DNA of 64,000 bases from Antitrichia curtipendula. Taxonomy: Eukaryota > Streptophyta > Bryopsida > Hypnales > Leucodontaceae. The position numbers and the translations under genes are program-made. Shown one piece after another: positions 1 to 10,343 of the stretch. Below the pieces are notes generated by a model. That model was given only the letters and a program-made list of their open reading frames with translations. It ran no database searches and was not told where the DNA came from. The stretch spans positions 5,722,696 through 5,786,695 of the forward strand of contig OX579638.1 of assembly GCA_951230915.1 (NCBI GenBank), written 5' to 3'. The first letter of the stretch is position 1; each line of letters opens with the position of its first letter.

Positions 1-63
1 GTGGCAGGTAACCAACAAAAACACCTTTCATTTTGGAAACGGATTCATAAATAGTATGATAGA

Positions 64-1613
64 TTGAGATTCAGAGGATCTAAATCTTTTCGTTCCTTGG
101 AGTCAAAATGGGGACAAATCAAACATGACGTAAATAAGTTCATTGGTGCATACCAACAAACTTTAGACTTGCAAGTCACTGGTACTTGTCTAGTTGATAT
201 TTACAGATGGCCAAAGAATTGTACCACACAAAGCATGCGAAGCACATTGATTTTGCATTTGAGCATTGTTGGATGCTTGTGAAAGACTTTCTATGATGGG
301 TAGAGGGTGGGAAACAATAAAGAATGTCACGTCGTCAAAGAAGAGGGTCATATCCTCAAATTATAGCTCTTATGAAGCTACAGGTGAATGTGGTAATTTT
401 GTTGAAGGGTGGTGAATGCAGATAAAAATCGTGCGCTCCGAATCATCCAGTTGGCACAAAAGTAGCCAAAGCAGCTCATAGAGCTAAGAAGGTGGCAAAG
501 AAGGCTCTCTATAAGCAAGTAACAACTTTCAAGGTGATGGCGGTTGTAGTGACACGAAAGGTTAGTGCACTGGAGGACCATAACTTGATCCTCTTCATGA
601 CTGCTCTGGATGCTAATGGAATTCAATCCCAAGCAGCCTCGGGGAGTTCACTTAGAGTATCCATTAGAAACCATGTGCAGACAAAACTTTGGATCCCCTA
701 TGTACTTTTTGAATTTTAAATTATATAAAAATAAAATATGAATAGATTTTTCTACTTTGGAAGTTTATGTTTTGAATTATTGATATTTTTATTTGTTAAT
801 AATAATTAGTTATAAATTTTTGAAATAAAAAGATACACTATAGAACTAAAAAATAACTTTCACACCCCTATATTATGTAAGAAAAAAATTGTTTAAAAAA
901 TGAACAAAAAATTCCTAAAAATAACTCTCTATCAAAAGTTCATTTTGAGTTGAATATTGATTCAATGGTCATCTAAATGTGTTCTCTATAATTATTTGAA
1001 TTGAAAAACATGCCATTTTAGTTCATTTTCAACCTCTTCTAGAAATCTATTCATATTTTATTTGAGTTGAAAATTTTGGCAATAGAAACCTATAGTCATT
1101 ATTAAACAATGCTCAAAATTTTAGATGAAATTATAGTTTATTAAAAACCACTTGTTCGCATGTGGTTTGTTGTAGTAGAACTAAGTGCACTTCCTGAGCA
1201 AGCAGCGCAAAAGTTCACAACAAGAGGAGGGAGCTCAAGAAGCTACAAAAGTGATTAGCTACTCAAAATCAAAAGGAGTTAGATGATACAACTGCTCGTG
1301 AGGTAGAAGAGCGAGTTCATAGAGCTGCAGAATTGGCAAGACATGCCAATGAAGAGCAAGAAAACGAAGAGACACAACGCCTAATGTAAGGGCAACATCC
1401 CCATCTAGAGAACTTTGAATTCCACAAAAAAGCCAACAATTATGAGGAAGACAACAAATTTGATGAAAATGAGCAATGGGAATTTGAGGGTGGGGATGGC
1501 TTCCAAGATACAGAGGACCAGGAGGATGCAATAGGGGAGACACAAGAAACTCAAATTGGGACGGGTAATTTTTGGCAACCACAAGGAAGTTCAGATAAAT
1601 TCCATTGGCATCT
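64..1613 (+). pseudogene. Decayed PIF/Harbinger ORF1 (Myb/SANT-like, NAM-associated type), split by a MITE
   Basis: Translating the + strand in shifting frames gives the signature of the second ORF of plant PIF/Harbinger transposons, often labelled NAM-associated or glutathione S-transferase T3-like: a RSLESKWGQIKHDVNKF segment near 96-150, then AKELYHTKHAKH and FEHCWMLVKDF after a frame change near 205-290. Downstream is an acidic, Glu-rich segment around 1260-1610 with in-frame stops, which is typical of the C-terminal half. The frame is broken by several stops and frameshifts and by the 561-bp insertion at 638-1198, so no functional protein is expected. In this family the protein is a DNA-binding partner of the DDE transposase; a decayed transposase lies on the other strand at 6.8-8.2 kb, but nothing shows that both came from one element. 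The family call is by remembered motif similarity. Confidence 0.6.
638..1198. mobile_element. hAT-like MITE, copy 1 (561 bp)
   Basis: The element has imperfect terminal inverted repeats. The left end reads CTCGGGGAGTTCACTTAG and the right end, reverse-complemented, reads CTCAGGAAGTGCACTTAG. The similarity continues to an AAACCACATG block about 25 bp in. It is flanked by a perfect 8-bp duplication, CAAGCAGC, at 630-637 and 1199-1206. An 8-bp duplication is typical of hAT elements. There is no coding capacity. It lies inside the decayed Harbinger ORF1. A second copy is at 35952-36510. Confidence 0.85.
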
Positions 1614-1860
1614 TTGATCGACAAGATGGTGTTGAATGCATAACGTACTAAACATATAAACGTACATTTGGCCTCATCTGTTTTGGAGGAGAATTGCAAG
1701 GCTTCATGAAAACTAAAGCATTCTAATTTTCTTGTAGCTTTTTTTTATTTTTTATTTCAGGGTTTGTGATTTCAGGGTCTATGATTTCAAGGGTTTGTGA
1801 ATTCAGAGCTAGTAGTATCTCCATTTCATTTATTAATTCAAAGCTTCATACAGTTGCAAC

Positions 1861-1990
1861 CAGGGTTGTTGTTTTTTGACCCGTGTCCCCCCTGCTGGCT
1901 TCATTGCAGAGGCCAGTTTTTGGAGGGATGAAGCCAGATTGGTCAAATTTCTGACAATCTGGCGAAATTTTGCCAAAAAAAAAAGCCCTG
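1861..1990. mobile_element. Short hAT MITE (CAGGG...CCCTG), copy 1
   Basis: A 130-bp element that starts CAGGG and ends CCCTG, the usual hAT termini. It is flanked by the 8-bp duplication GTTGCAAC at 1853-1860 and 1991-1998. That octamer is itself palindromic, so it lengthens the apparent inverted repeat. The interior contains the CTGGCTTCA...GAGGCCAG motif shared with the copy at 3405-3524. Non-coding. Confidence 0.8.
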
Positions 1991-2694
1991 GTTGCAACAA
2001 TTGATCTAATTTTCTTTGTCTTGTACCGATTTCTTCTTTTTTCTTGATTTCAGGAGTTAATATAGTTGTGGTAGTTTGATTTCCCTTATCGTATCTCCAT
2101 TTTGTTATTTGGATGAATTCATGACTTTTTGAATTTCATTTCTTATGTGAATTTTGCATATGATTTAGTTGTGGCAAGCTAATTTTTCTTGGCATTCTCA
2201 TTTTGTTTATTCTCTTTCAATTTGGGATTTATTGGAAATTGAGGGCTTGAATGGAGTTGTGACATTCATATTTTTCCTTTCCTCTTTGATTTCGTTTTAG
2301 GATTTCAATTTAGCTCTTAGTGCTCAGTTGAAGCAAGGTACATAAATTTGTGAACTCCCTAGACAATAAAATAGTTTAGTTAGGAAATATTAAATTACAC
2401 ATTACTACCTTAACCTCTAAATGTCCAAGGCCTTTTTTGAACTACTACAAATTTGCTCTAGATTGAATAAAATCTAATATTTTGATAAGTTGTATCAATT
2501 TCTTTTGAATTGTAACCATACAAATTCAAACTAGACGTGTTAGAGATTTCATAAGAAAAAAAAATATAACAATATCACTTATGGATTGAAAGATTTATAA
2601 GGTTTGACTATGAGGGTGTTAAAACTACAAAAGTGGTTTGAAGTCTTTCAATATTCTTTTCACATGTTGAATCTAAAAAGTTGGTCACCAAAAA

Positions 2695-3075
2695 TATATG
2701 ATAATAAAGGATTGAACATACATAACTCCAATCAATTGATGGCTTCTTAAAAGCTATTCTACAATTTTTTCAAATAAATTTCTAATATGAGTTTTTCTCC
2801 AAGATCTAATGTATTTGAGGCTCATTTCCAAGAGCCCACAATACTACAAGAAGTCATGATTGTAATGGACTCCCTTGCACAAAATCTTGAATAGAAAAAA
2901 CCACAATCAATCATTATGAAAATCAATCATTATGAAAATCAGATTTTTGGTTCTAAAACTAGACTTCAAAAAAAATCAAAATTCAAAAATACCAAAATTA
3001 GCAGCTTGGTTAGGTTTTATTAAACTTCAAAATATCATCGGCACCAAAATTTGGTGCCTCAAGCATTTAGGAGTT
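2695..3075. repeat. Diverged dispersed repeat, related to 43050-43375
   Basis: Shared landmarks occur in the same order and orientation in both places: a TGTATTTGAGGCTCAT block, then a segment with ACTAGACTT, then a TTGGTGCCT-like block. Similarity is patchy and there is no coding sequence. No termini were found, so the superfamily is unknown. The surrounding stretch 2000-2694 is AT-rich and shows nothing recognisable. Confidence 0.5.
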
Positions 3076-3404
3076 AATAGAAGCATTTATCATCCTATAC
3101 TCTTTGGGCAAAGTATGTCCTGAATAGAGCATCACATATTGCAGGTAAACTTTTCTTTTCCTTGCTCAAATTGAGTAATTGATTCAGGGACCAATTGTTT
3201 CACCTCACAAATTACAGTGGTAGTCAGTAACGTTATCTCTTTAGATTTTGGGATAGAATGAATTTAGAAGTAAACCATATCTCATAGATTGGTGGACCTT
3301 TGGTTCTATGCATAAGATATTTGTTGCAAAGCATCTTATAATTTCTCTCACTCTAATTGGTTTCTGCATATGAATTTCTCAAAGGATTTGATTGTAGTTG
3401 TTAG

Positions 3405-3524
3405 CAAGGCTTTTTTTTGGACTTGTGTCCCCCTTGCTGGCTTCACCAGAGAGGCCAGTTTTGGGAGGGACAAGGCCATATTTCTGACAGGGCTGGCAAA
3501 ATTTTGCCCCCCCAAAAAGCCATG
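3405..3524. mobile_element. Short hAT MITE, copy 2
   Basis: A 120-bp relative of 1861-1990, with termini CAAGGC...GCCATG. The interior carries the same TGTGTCCCCC and GGCTTCAC...AGGCCAGTTTT blocks. Flanking octamers are GTTGTTAG (3397-3404) and GTTATTAG (3525-3532), matching at 7 of 8 positions, consistent with an aged hAT target duplication. Confidence 0.75.
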
Positions 3525-3591
3525 GTTATTAGGTGAAGTGATTCATTAGTTGCTTCAACTCAACCACATGAGGGTCATGTTGAAACCAACA

Positions 3592-4139
3592 TAAGGTAAA
3601 CCAGCCTATGACAAGCAGATTGCCTGGTTTGCCTTGTTGACATATTTGAAATTTTGAATTTTTTTTCTTCATATAAAGGCAAACATGAAAAATTGGTAGA
3701 ACAATTGAAATTTTATTTTTTTGACAAAGTATGAATTTGTTACAGATTTTTGAAGTGAATTGGCCAGATGGCTCAAAACAGTCTGTAGACTATCCCACAA
3801 CCATCAAAAACTATACCCATGGTGGTCATCAAACCACCCAATGCAGTTACAATATTTCCTAACATGGTTGAAATATTTTCTAACATGGACATGACATAAA
3901 GGAATAAAAAAAGTTAGTTCATGTAATGAATTGCACTAGAAAGGGACGAGTTCCTAAAACAGTCTCTAACATCTCCATCACCATCATACAAAACATTGAT
4001 TTCAGCCATCAACCTACCTAATAAAGTTTTGCTTACATTAATTGGAAAAAACCTGGCACAGATTGATGGAAAACTATAATGGGTCATCTTATAGATGTCT
4101 GTATTAGGCACTTGGCCTGTCATAGGCTGGTTTACCTTA
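3592..4139. mobile_element. TIR element of the TAAGGTA family (548 bp)
   Basis: Inverted termini of 22 bp: the left end is TAAGGTAAACCAGCCTATGA and the right end is its reverse complement. There is no coding potential and no clear target duplication. The first seven bases, TAAGGTA, are shared with elements at 4493, 33072, 43657 and 44625. Confidence 0.65.
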
Positions 4140-4492
4140 GTTGTATCTTTGGACCAAATATTTCTTACAAATTTGATTTTAGTCTGTTCAATAATCTTCC
4201 TATTTACTCAACTCCTTTTCTCTTTTTCTTTAATCTTTTCACAATGTAGTCTTTCCATCATTTTGTTGAGTATAGTTTGAGGCTATAAAAAATCATTTAA
4301 GAATTCAAAGAATTTTTTTGGATTTTAATAAATTGTACCAAAATGAATAGTTTTTTTTGGAAGCCCCATCTACATGATAGTTTTTTTTGTGAAGTCAAGG
4401 CTCTTGTAGAGAGCTGGGGCATTTTCATTTTAGAAGCCTTGATTGGGTTTCAAGTTTTTTGTGAATGCATGGCTTGAACTAAAGTGTAGCAT

Positions 4493-5095
4493 TAAGGTAA
4501 GTGGCTCATAAAGCGACCCTTTAAGGGCTGTTGGGTCTTTTTGATGTGTTTCGGATGCTCAAAAATATTTTTCCTTATTTTTCACCTGAAGAAAAATTGA
4601 TGCAGAATCTAACACAAGTGGTTTCATATTTTTTGGAGTATTTATGAATTACTGATGAATTTTCAAAGAATTCTGTCATAGGCAACTATTTGTGATCCTA
4701 GGTCCTACAAAACCCACACACATGCAGTCTGAAAAAAGATATGTCTTGACCCAAAACAAGCACTGTCGCATGCAAAAAGTAATACACAAGGTTTCTAAAT
4801 GCGACCCTTACTAAAATTAAACAGACACTACATTCTTTTAACATTTGTAAGAAGGCAATTGGACAATCAATTCTCATTTAGAAAAATTAAGTGAACACAC
4901 ACTGGCTTTAAAATGGACCCTCCCTAGCTCGTACTCCATCCATTGGCAAAGTTTAAAGCAGTAAATGACAAGTCTTAATTATGCTCACATTGTTGACAGT
5001 CCACTTAATGTCCGTTTTAGAACCACCACTTAATTTGTTTTGGAACCACCTACATGACTGTCTCAAGAAGCGGATCGCTTTATGAACCACTTACA
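4493..5095. mobile_element. TAAGGTA-family element, near-identical inverted partner of 44625-45228
   Basis: A roughly 600-bp non-coding element. Its left end TAAGGTAAGTGGCTCATAAA and its right end (reverse-complemented TGTAAGTGGTTCATAAAGCG) form a terminal inverted repeat. The whole unit reappears in the opposite orientation at 44625-45228 with only scattered differences by eye. No target duplication was identified. Confidence 0.75.
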
Positions 5096-5640
5096 ATAAC
5101 TCTTAATGGACAGTTGTATGTCTGGGCTTGTTCAAACTTCATTAGATTTTTGTATGAAAACACACATTTTATAAATTTGATATTTTTCACATGCAATAAT
5201 GTATGTATAAACTTTCATTGCATTTTTTTAGAATTAAAAAAGTCATACTGAATTTTGAAGAAATTTTGTATGAGTTCTAATTTCTAGAAGAAATCTCTTT
5301 GAAGAAACCATAGCAATTACAAAAATGATTAAAATAGTATAGTTTTTTTTAATGAAAAATGGAAATAATAGTGACAAACATCATGGAATAATTGATGTAT
5401 TCCTTGAGCTTACACCAAGAGAAATTCAATAGAAAAAATCCAAAAGTGGTGCATTTTGAGTTTGTAAGATGTTGTATGTAAAGATTCTTAATAATTTTGC
5501 AAAAGAATCAAATGAAAAAAGGTAGAATATTAGAGCTACATTTTCTTAGTAAACTCTAACATAAAAAATATGAGAGAATTCAAGTTTTTACTTTCAAAAT
5601 ACTAGTGGGCTTGCAATATTTGGATTTGATAATCTAAAAA
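5096..5640. other. AT-rich gene-free stretch
   Basis: No coding sequence, RNA gene or transposon end is visible. A short tandem repeat, (GAAATTT)n, follows at about 5650-5678. Confidence 0.5.
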
Positions 5641-5679
5641 AGAAACTTTGAAATTTGAAATTTGAAATTTGAAATTTTG

Positions 5680-6029
5680 ATATCTACAAATCATTGAGAT
5701 TAAAACTTCAAAATCTACAAATCTACAAATCATAGACAAGTCGTAAATGAGTTGCAAACAAGTTACAAATCAGTTGTAAACAAGTTGCAAATGAATTGCA
5801 AACAAGTTGCACACAAACAAGTTCCACATCAACAACTATGTCAGAAGAGTTCATCAATGAACTTCTACATAGACTATCAAATGAGATTAAACTTGCAACT
5901 ATTTTGCAACTAGTGCAACTTGTCCATTGCAACTGCGGTCTCTAAATTATCACCCAATTGCAAACGCCTCTTGCAACTACAAAACCAGTTGCAAATTGTA
6001 GTTGCTAAATCCCTCATTTTCTTCTAGTG
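5680..6029 (-). mobile_element. Terminus of a second CACTA element
   Basis: Read on the minus strand from 6029, the sequence begins CACTAGAAGAAAATGAGGG, then TTGCAACTGGTTTTGTAG, then GGTGATAATTTAGAG. This is collinear with the first 110 bp of the CACTA element at 19936 (CACTACAAGAAATCGAGGGG, ATTTTGTAGTTGCA, GGTGATAATTTGGAG). It continues into TTGCAAAT-type subterminal repeats to about 5700. No matching opposite end was found upstream, so this is probably a truncated element. Confidence 0.7.
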
Positions 6030-6790
6030 TTTAAAGGTTAATAGTTTGGAAGTCTTGTTTGATTCTCTATTTTGTCAAATTTAGGGCTTCACCACACTTG
6101 CGCCTTTTTGCTTTTTGTCTCCTTCTCTCAATTATCTGTTTTTGGCATTCATATTTTTACCCTAATTCAGGGCTTTCTATGTTTTAGACCCTTTATTTTA
6201 TTAACTTTTTGAAGCAATTAAAGACTCCCTTGTTTTTTGAAGCATTTAACTTTTTGAAGCAATTTCTGTTACTTGTATTACCTTTCTGTTCATTTATTTT
6301 TTGAAGCATGAAAGTAGTTTATGACTTGTTAATTTTTCGCAGCAATGGTTTATTGTTGGTGTGATGAGGTGCAATAGCTCTTGATTTTCATTCTTAATTT
6401 TTTTTCACCCATTATAGGTGTTTAGTTATTTTTACTTTGAAGTTTGTCACTAAATTTGGCCTTGCACATATATTTCATTACAAATCATAGTAGAAGAGGC
6501 AATATGATAGGGACAAGAGACTCTCGTTTCTTTTATAGTGGAAGCCTAGAATTTTATTCCCAAGGTATATTCTCTTAGTAAATGAAGTCTATTTCTAGAA
6601 TTCATCACTTTAGTTGGATGAAACTTCTCAAGTGGATCCTAGAATGAAAACAATTTGGTGTGTTTTAGGTAGCAGAGCCTCCATAGACAGATGTGTAGGA
6701 CATGAGGAGGGAGAGAATAGAAAAAATGTTAATACCAGACTTACTTTGAAATGGTGAAAGCTACTACCATTGATAGTTTTGTATTCCATG
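6030..6790. other. Gene-free stretch
   Basis: AT-rich, with repeated TTTTTGAAGCA motifs at 6205-6345. No gene is recognised. Confidence 0.4.
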
Positions 6791-6799
6791 TATATGAAT

Positions 6800-8184
6800 T
6801 TAAGCCATGTTGACTCCTTTCATTGACCACAAATGTTCCATGAGATCTATTCGCAGTCCATAATGAGTATTTGCATCCTCTATTTTCCTAGTGCTTGTAA
6901 TTAATTCATCAAAAATTAACCCTCTACCATATAAAAGTGGAATGTCTCTTTGCAAGTCTGCCGCAACGTCTTCAAGGCCATCTACATCTTGTTCATCCTC
7001 CACTATCATGTTGTGGAGAATGCAACAAGCAAACCTTATATCTGCTATTACTTCCATACTCCATCGTCGACATAGATTTTTGATGATAGCAAACCAAACT
7101 TGAAGGACACCAAAACAACGCTCCATGTCTTTGTGAACAACCTCTTGTCTTTGTGCAAAATACTTCTTCTTTTCATCAGTTGGTTGGTGGATACTTTGAA
7201 CAAAACAAGCCTATGGTGGATAGGTGCCATCGGTCAAATGATAATATCAATCATATTGGCACCCATTGACTGTGAACTTCGGGTTTTAGCACTCACTAGT
7301 CAACATGTTATAAACCAATGGAGAGCGGTCCAAAACATTAAAATCATTGTTGGACCCTGGGAGTCCAAAGAAAGCATGCTAGATGTGCAAATCTTTGGTG
7401 GCTAAGGCCTCAAGAATGATAGATTTTTTGCCACATCTATCTCCAAAATCTCCTTGCCAAGTCACTGGGCAAATTTTTCATTCATAGTGCATACAATCTA
7501 ATAAAACAAACATAATTGGAAATCTTTGAGCTTTGTTGAGGGTCAAGTGTTTATCAAAGTTTGCTCGGGTCGGTTGTCTCAAATGATGCTCCTCAAAAAT
7601 TGCCCAAACTGTCACACAAAACCTCTTTATAGACTCTATTGCAACTGTCTCATTCATGCAACAATATCTGCGTAGATGCCATATAAAAGCATACACAAAG
7701 CAACAATAATCTTTTGATGTGGAGGCAATTCTATGAAACCAAATGCATCCTTCTTTTGCACAAAATAATAGGCACGAGGACAAACTTTGTCTATGATAGA
7801 CACAAACAAAGAACGGTGCATTCTATAGCGCCATCTAAAAGGAGAAGCCCCTTATACAGGGAATTCACTAAAGCAACCTTTCAACATCCTGTCATGCAAC
7901 TCATGGCGATCTCTATCCACATTTAGGGCTTTCCTTGGACAAGATCCACCTACAATGGAAGGCTTGGTGTACCCATTGTTAACCTTAAACCCCAAAATCC
8001 AAGTTGAAATTGAACTCTTCCTCTTCATCACTATCATTAAAAACATCTCGACTAGTAAGCAAGCAAGCCCTGCAAGCATCCATTGCAAAGCATTCTCCCC
8101 AAAATATGAAACAAAGAACAACAAAACTCTACAAAAATCCAAGGACAAAGCTCCCTTAAAAAAACAAAAACAAGCCACAGCCAA
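6800..8184 (-). pseudogene. Decayed PIF/Harbinger DDE transposase (HARBI1-like)
   Basis: Three minus-strand fragments in different frames follow the order of a HARBI1-like nuclease. The N-terminal part (8184-7852) has an acidic stretch and then an RDRHELHDRMLKGCF segment typical of plant homologues. The middle part (7783-7478) has a helical segment and a VLLDCMHYE motif, corresponding to the IDCMH motif around the first catalytic Asp. The C-terminal part (7126-6800) has MERCFGVLQVWFAII and ACCILHNMIVEDE, the conserved end of the DDE_4 domain. Frameshifts between the parts mean the gene is dead. The element would have moved by cut and paste. Terminal repeats were not located, so the element boundaries are unknown. 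Confidence 0.8.
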
Positions 8185-8189
8185 AAGCC

Positions 8190-9320
8190 CAAAAAAGTCC
8201 CCCCAGGTTGTGACTCATGACTGGGCTCCAAACTTCAACTTTAATGTAGATTAATTGTCCTAACCTCTTAATTAAGAGCAGCTCATTAAGAGCAATATCA
8301 AGTGGCAAAATGGAGAGTTGTAATCTCATTTGACAATGAGAGCATGTCTACTCCTACTCGCTATATTGGGCCCAGGCATAATTGGCAAGGGCCGGGAGCC
8401 AGAAGCCCCCCCACCGTGGCATTGGCAACAAAATTTGGAAGACTGACCATGTCCAATTTTCGAACAAGTACCCCAGCTTGGCAAGGGTGGGGAAGTTTTG
8501 AGCAACCCCTGTGTTGACCAATTTTGAGAGAGTTTTGATTGTGGGTTTGGTGAGCTAAGCATTTTTATAATGGCTGGGCATGGTCGGAATGTTGTTGGAG
8601 GGTGTAGAGGGGGGAAGAATCAATGCGGCGCAGAAAAGAGGGGAACTCCTCAGGCTAATCCACCCTAAAAGACTTAGTTTTTGAGGATTGTTTCATAATC
8701 ACTTTAAAACTTGCATATACACATTCCCAAGCTACCAAAATATGAAAATATTATTCTCTGGTGATGTACATCATTAAAGACCTAAACCCATTGATATCTA
8801 AATTTTGCAGAAAATATGCTCAATATATATATATAGTCCACAATATAGCCAATTTCTCATAATACTTGCCTTTTGTATTTCAAAATGGCCCAAAAACTTT
8901 CTAATAGTTGAAATAAATCCTATGAAAACATCCTAACATATAAAGTTGCAAAAGTCATTACCAATTCCTATTTATTTTTAAATAGGAAGGTAAATCAATC
9001 AAAAAATTCTAAAAACTCAAAAGAGTATCCAATACTTCCACAAATTGTCAAGTAGGTCTTTTTAATAGTGAAGAGCAAATATGGAAAGTTCTATGAAGTT
9101 TCACCCAAGCATGCAAAAAGTGTGGCCAATTCAACAAATTGTGATTAATATGACTAATGCCCCTTAGGGGCATTAGTCACTTTAGTCACAGTTTTGCCAA
9201 TTCTCCAAACTCCTTTCCTTTTGTATTTTGAAATGGCCCAAATTTTTTCCAATAGTTAGAATAAACCCTATAGAAACATCCTAACATGTAAAACTGCAAA
9301 AGTCATTGTCAAAGTCATTA
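8190..9320. other. Gene-free stretch with internal duplication
   Basis: Two copies of an about 100-bp AT-rich block (starting TTGCCTTTTGTATTTCAAAA near 8866, and TTCCTTTTGTATTTTGAAAT near 9217) lie about 350 bp apart in direct orientation. A GC-richer patch with GGGCCCAGGC is at 8369-8420. No gene is seen. Confidence 0.45.
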
Positions 9321-9542
9321 TCAATTTAAGTTTGCAGTAAAATCCTCCTCCTCGTCACTATCATTGAATAAATCATGACTAACTCGAAAGCAAGCCCTCC
9401 AAGCATCCATCCCTACACACTCTTTGCAAATACACAAAATGCAAACAAAAGAATTTTTCAAAAATTTTACTAAAAAACTTGCTTGAAAAGAGGCAAAGAA
9501 GCCAAAGCCAAATATACCACAGCCAAAAAACACCACAATCAA
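9321..9542 (-). pseudogene. Second degenerate copy of the Harbinger transposase N-terminus
   Basis: The minus-strand translation contains MDAWRACF followed by an acidic FNDSDEEEDF. This parallels the N-terminal part of the decayed transposase at about 8000-8090 (MDACRACL and an acidic tract in another frame). It is a duplicated N-terminal fragment about 1.35 kb upstream of the first, with no transposase core attached. Confidence 0.5.
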
Positions 9543-9804
9543 AACAAGCCGTCATTCGCAATTGTAGCTTGTCATTGTCTTTCTTAGCTTCTAATTCAAA
9601 TTCGAGTTAATGTGTATTAATTACCGGACTAGAGCTCTGATGAAACAAGGAGTGGTGACCATTTTCAAGTAGGTTCGATTCTGTCCAATGGTGCGGGAAG
9701 TCGTCCTCACCAGGTACTGTGAGAATAAAATGCCTGCCAAACTCAGTTGCTTGTGTCCGTTTGGTCGGACAACAGTGCCCATGCTGGGATTCCTACTCAC
9801 CGGG

Positions 9805-10035
9805 CTAGGGAGGATTGACCATTGTATTGCCCCATGTTTAACCCCTGCAGAAAACATTGGAATATTTTGTTTGCCACATATGATAAAATTTTCAAATTTT
9901 GAATTCATATTTGCAATCAGAGGCCCCATATTAGCTAGGAGCCTTGAAGAAATACAAAAATTAAGCGGCACAAAATAGGGGGGACTTTTTACATTTAGCC
10001 TTTGATGGGGCAATACAGTGGTCAATCCTCCCTAG
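9805..10035. mobile_element. 231-bp MITE with a 14-bp flanking duplication
   Basis: Terminal inverted repeats of about 30 bp: the left end is CTAGGGAGGATTGACCATTG and the right end reverse-complemented is CTAGGGAGGATTGACCACTG, both continuing into TATTGCCCCA. The direct repeat TCCTACTCACCGGG is present exactly at 9791-9804 and 10036-10049. Non-coding. It ends about 90 bp upstream of the likely P450 TATA box. Confidence 0.8.
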
Positions 10036-10123
10036 TCCTACTCACCGGGCCCTATCCTTCAACAGAGCCCGCCATGGGCATCCCGTGGGGATTTCACCGC
10101 CGACCGGTGGCGATGCTCTAATG

Positions 10124-10131
10124 TTATATAG
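10124..10131 (+). promoter_or_regulatory. Probable TATA box of the P450 gene
   Basis: A TTATATAG sequence lies about 220 bp upstream of the P450 start codon, just after a GC-rich segment ending GGTGGCGATGCTC. If used, transcription would start near 10155 and the leader would contain the tandem duplication at 10150-10340. This is placement by sequence only. Confidence 0.35.
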
Positions 10132-10149
10132 TGTCTTCAGAAAAGCTTG

Positions 10150-10340
10150 AAGATTTGTACTGTGCCCAAGCTGGTAACAAAATTGCAAATTGCAGAGGGG
10201 CTAGTACTGCGAGGAGACCCAGAAGAATCACCAAATTGCAAATCGCCTACGGTTTGGTACTTTGAGGAGAGCTGGAACAATTGTATATTCTGCCCAATTT
10301 GGAAACAAAATTGCAAAATTGCAGAGCAGGGGTGTTGATC
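10150..10340 (+). repeat. Imperfect tandem duplication in the P450 leader
   Basis: Two imperfect copies of a block, beginning TTGTACTGTGCCCAAGCTGG near 10155 and TTGTATATTCTGCCCAATTT near 10279, both run into ACAAAATTGCAAA and GCAGAG. The second copy ends just before the start codon at 10344. Confidence 0.6.
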
Positions 10341-10343
10341 GAA

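Noticed and set aside
1259..1699. 146-codon minus-strand open frame
   Set aside because: It is the antisense shadow of the acidic part of the decayed Harbinger ORF1.
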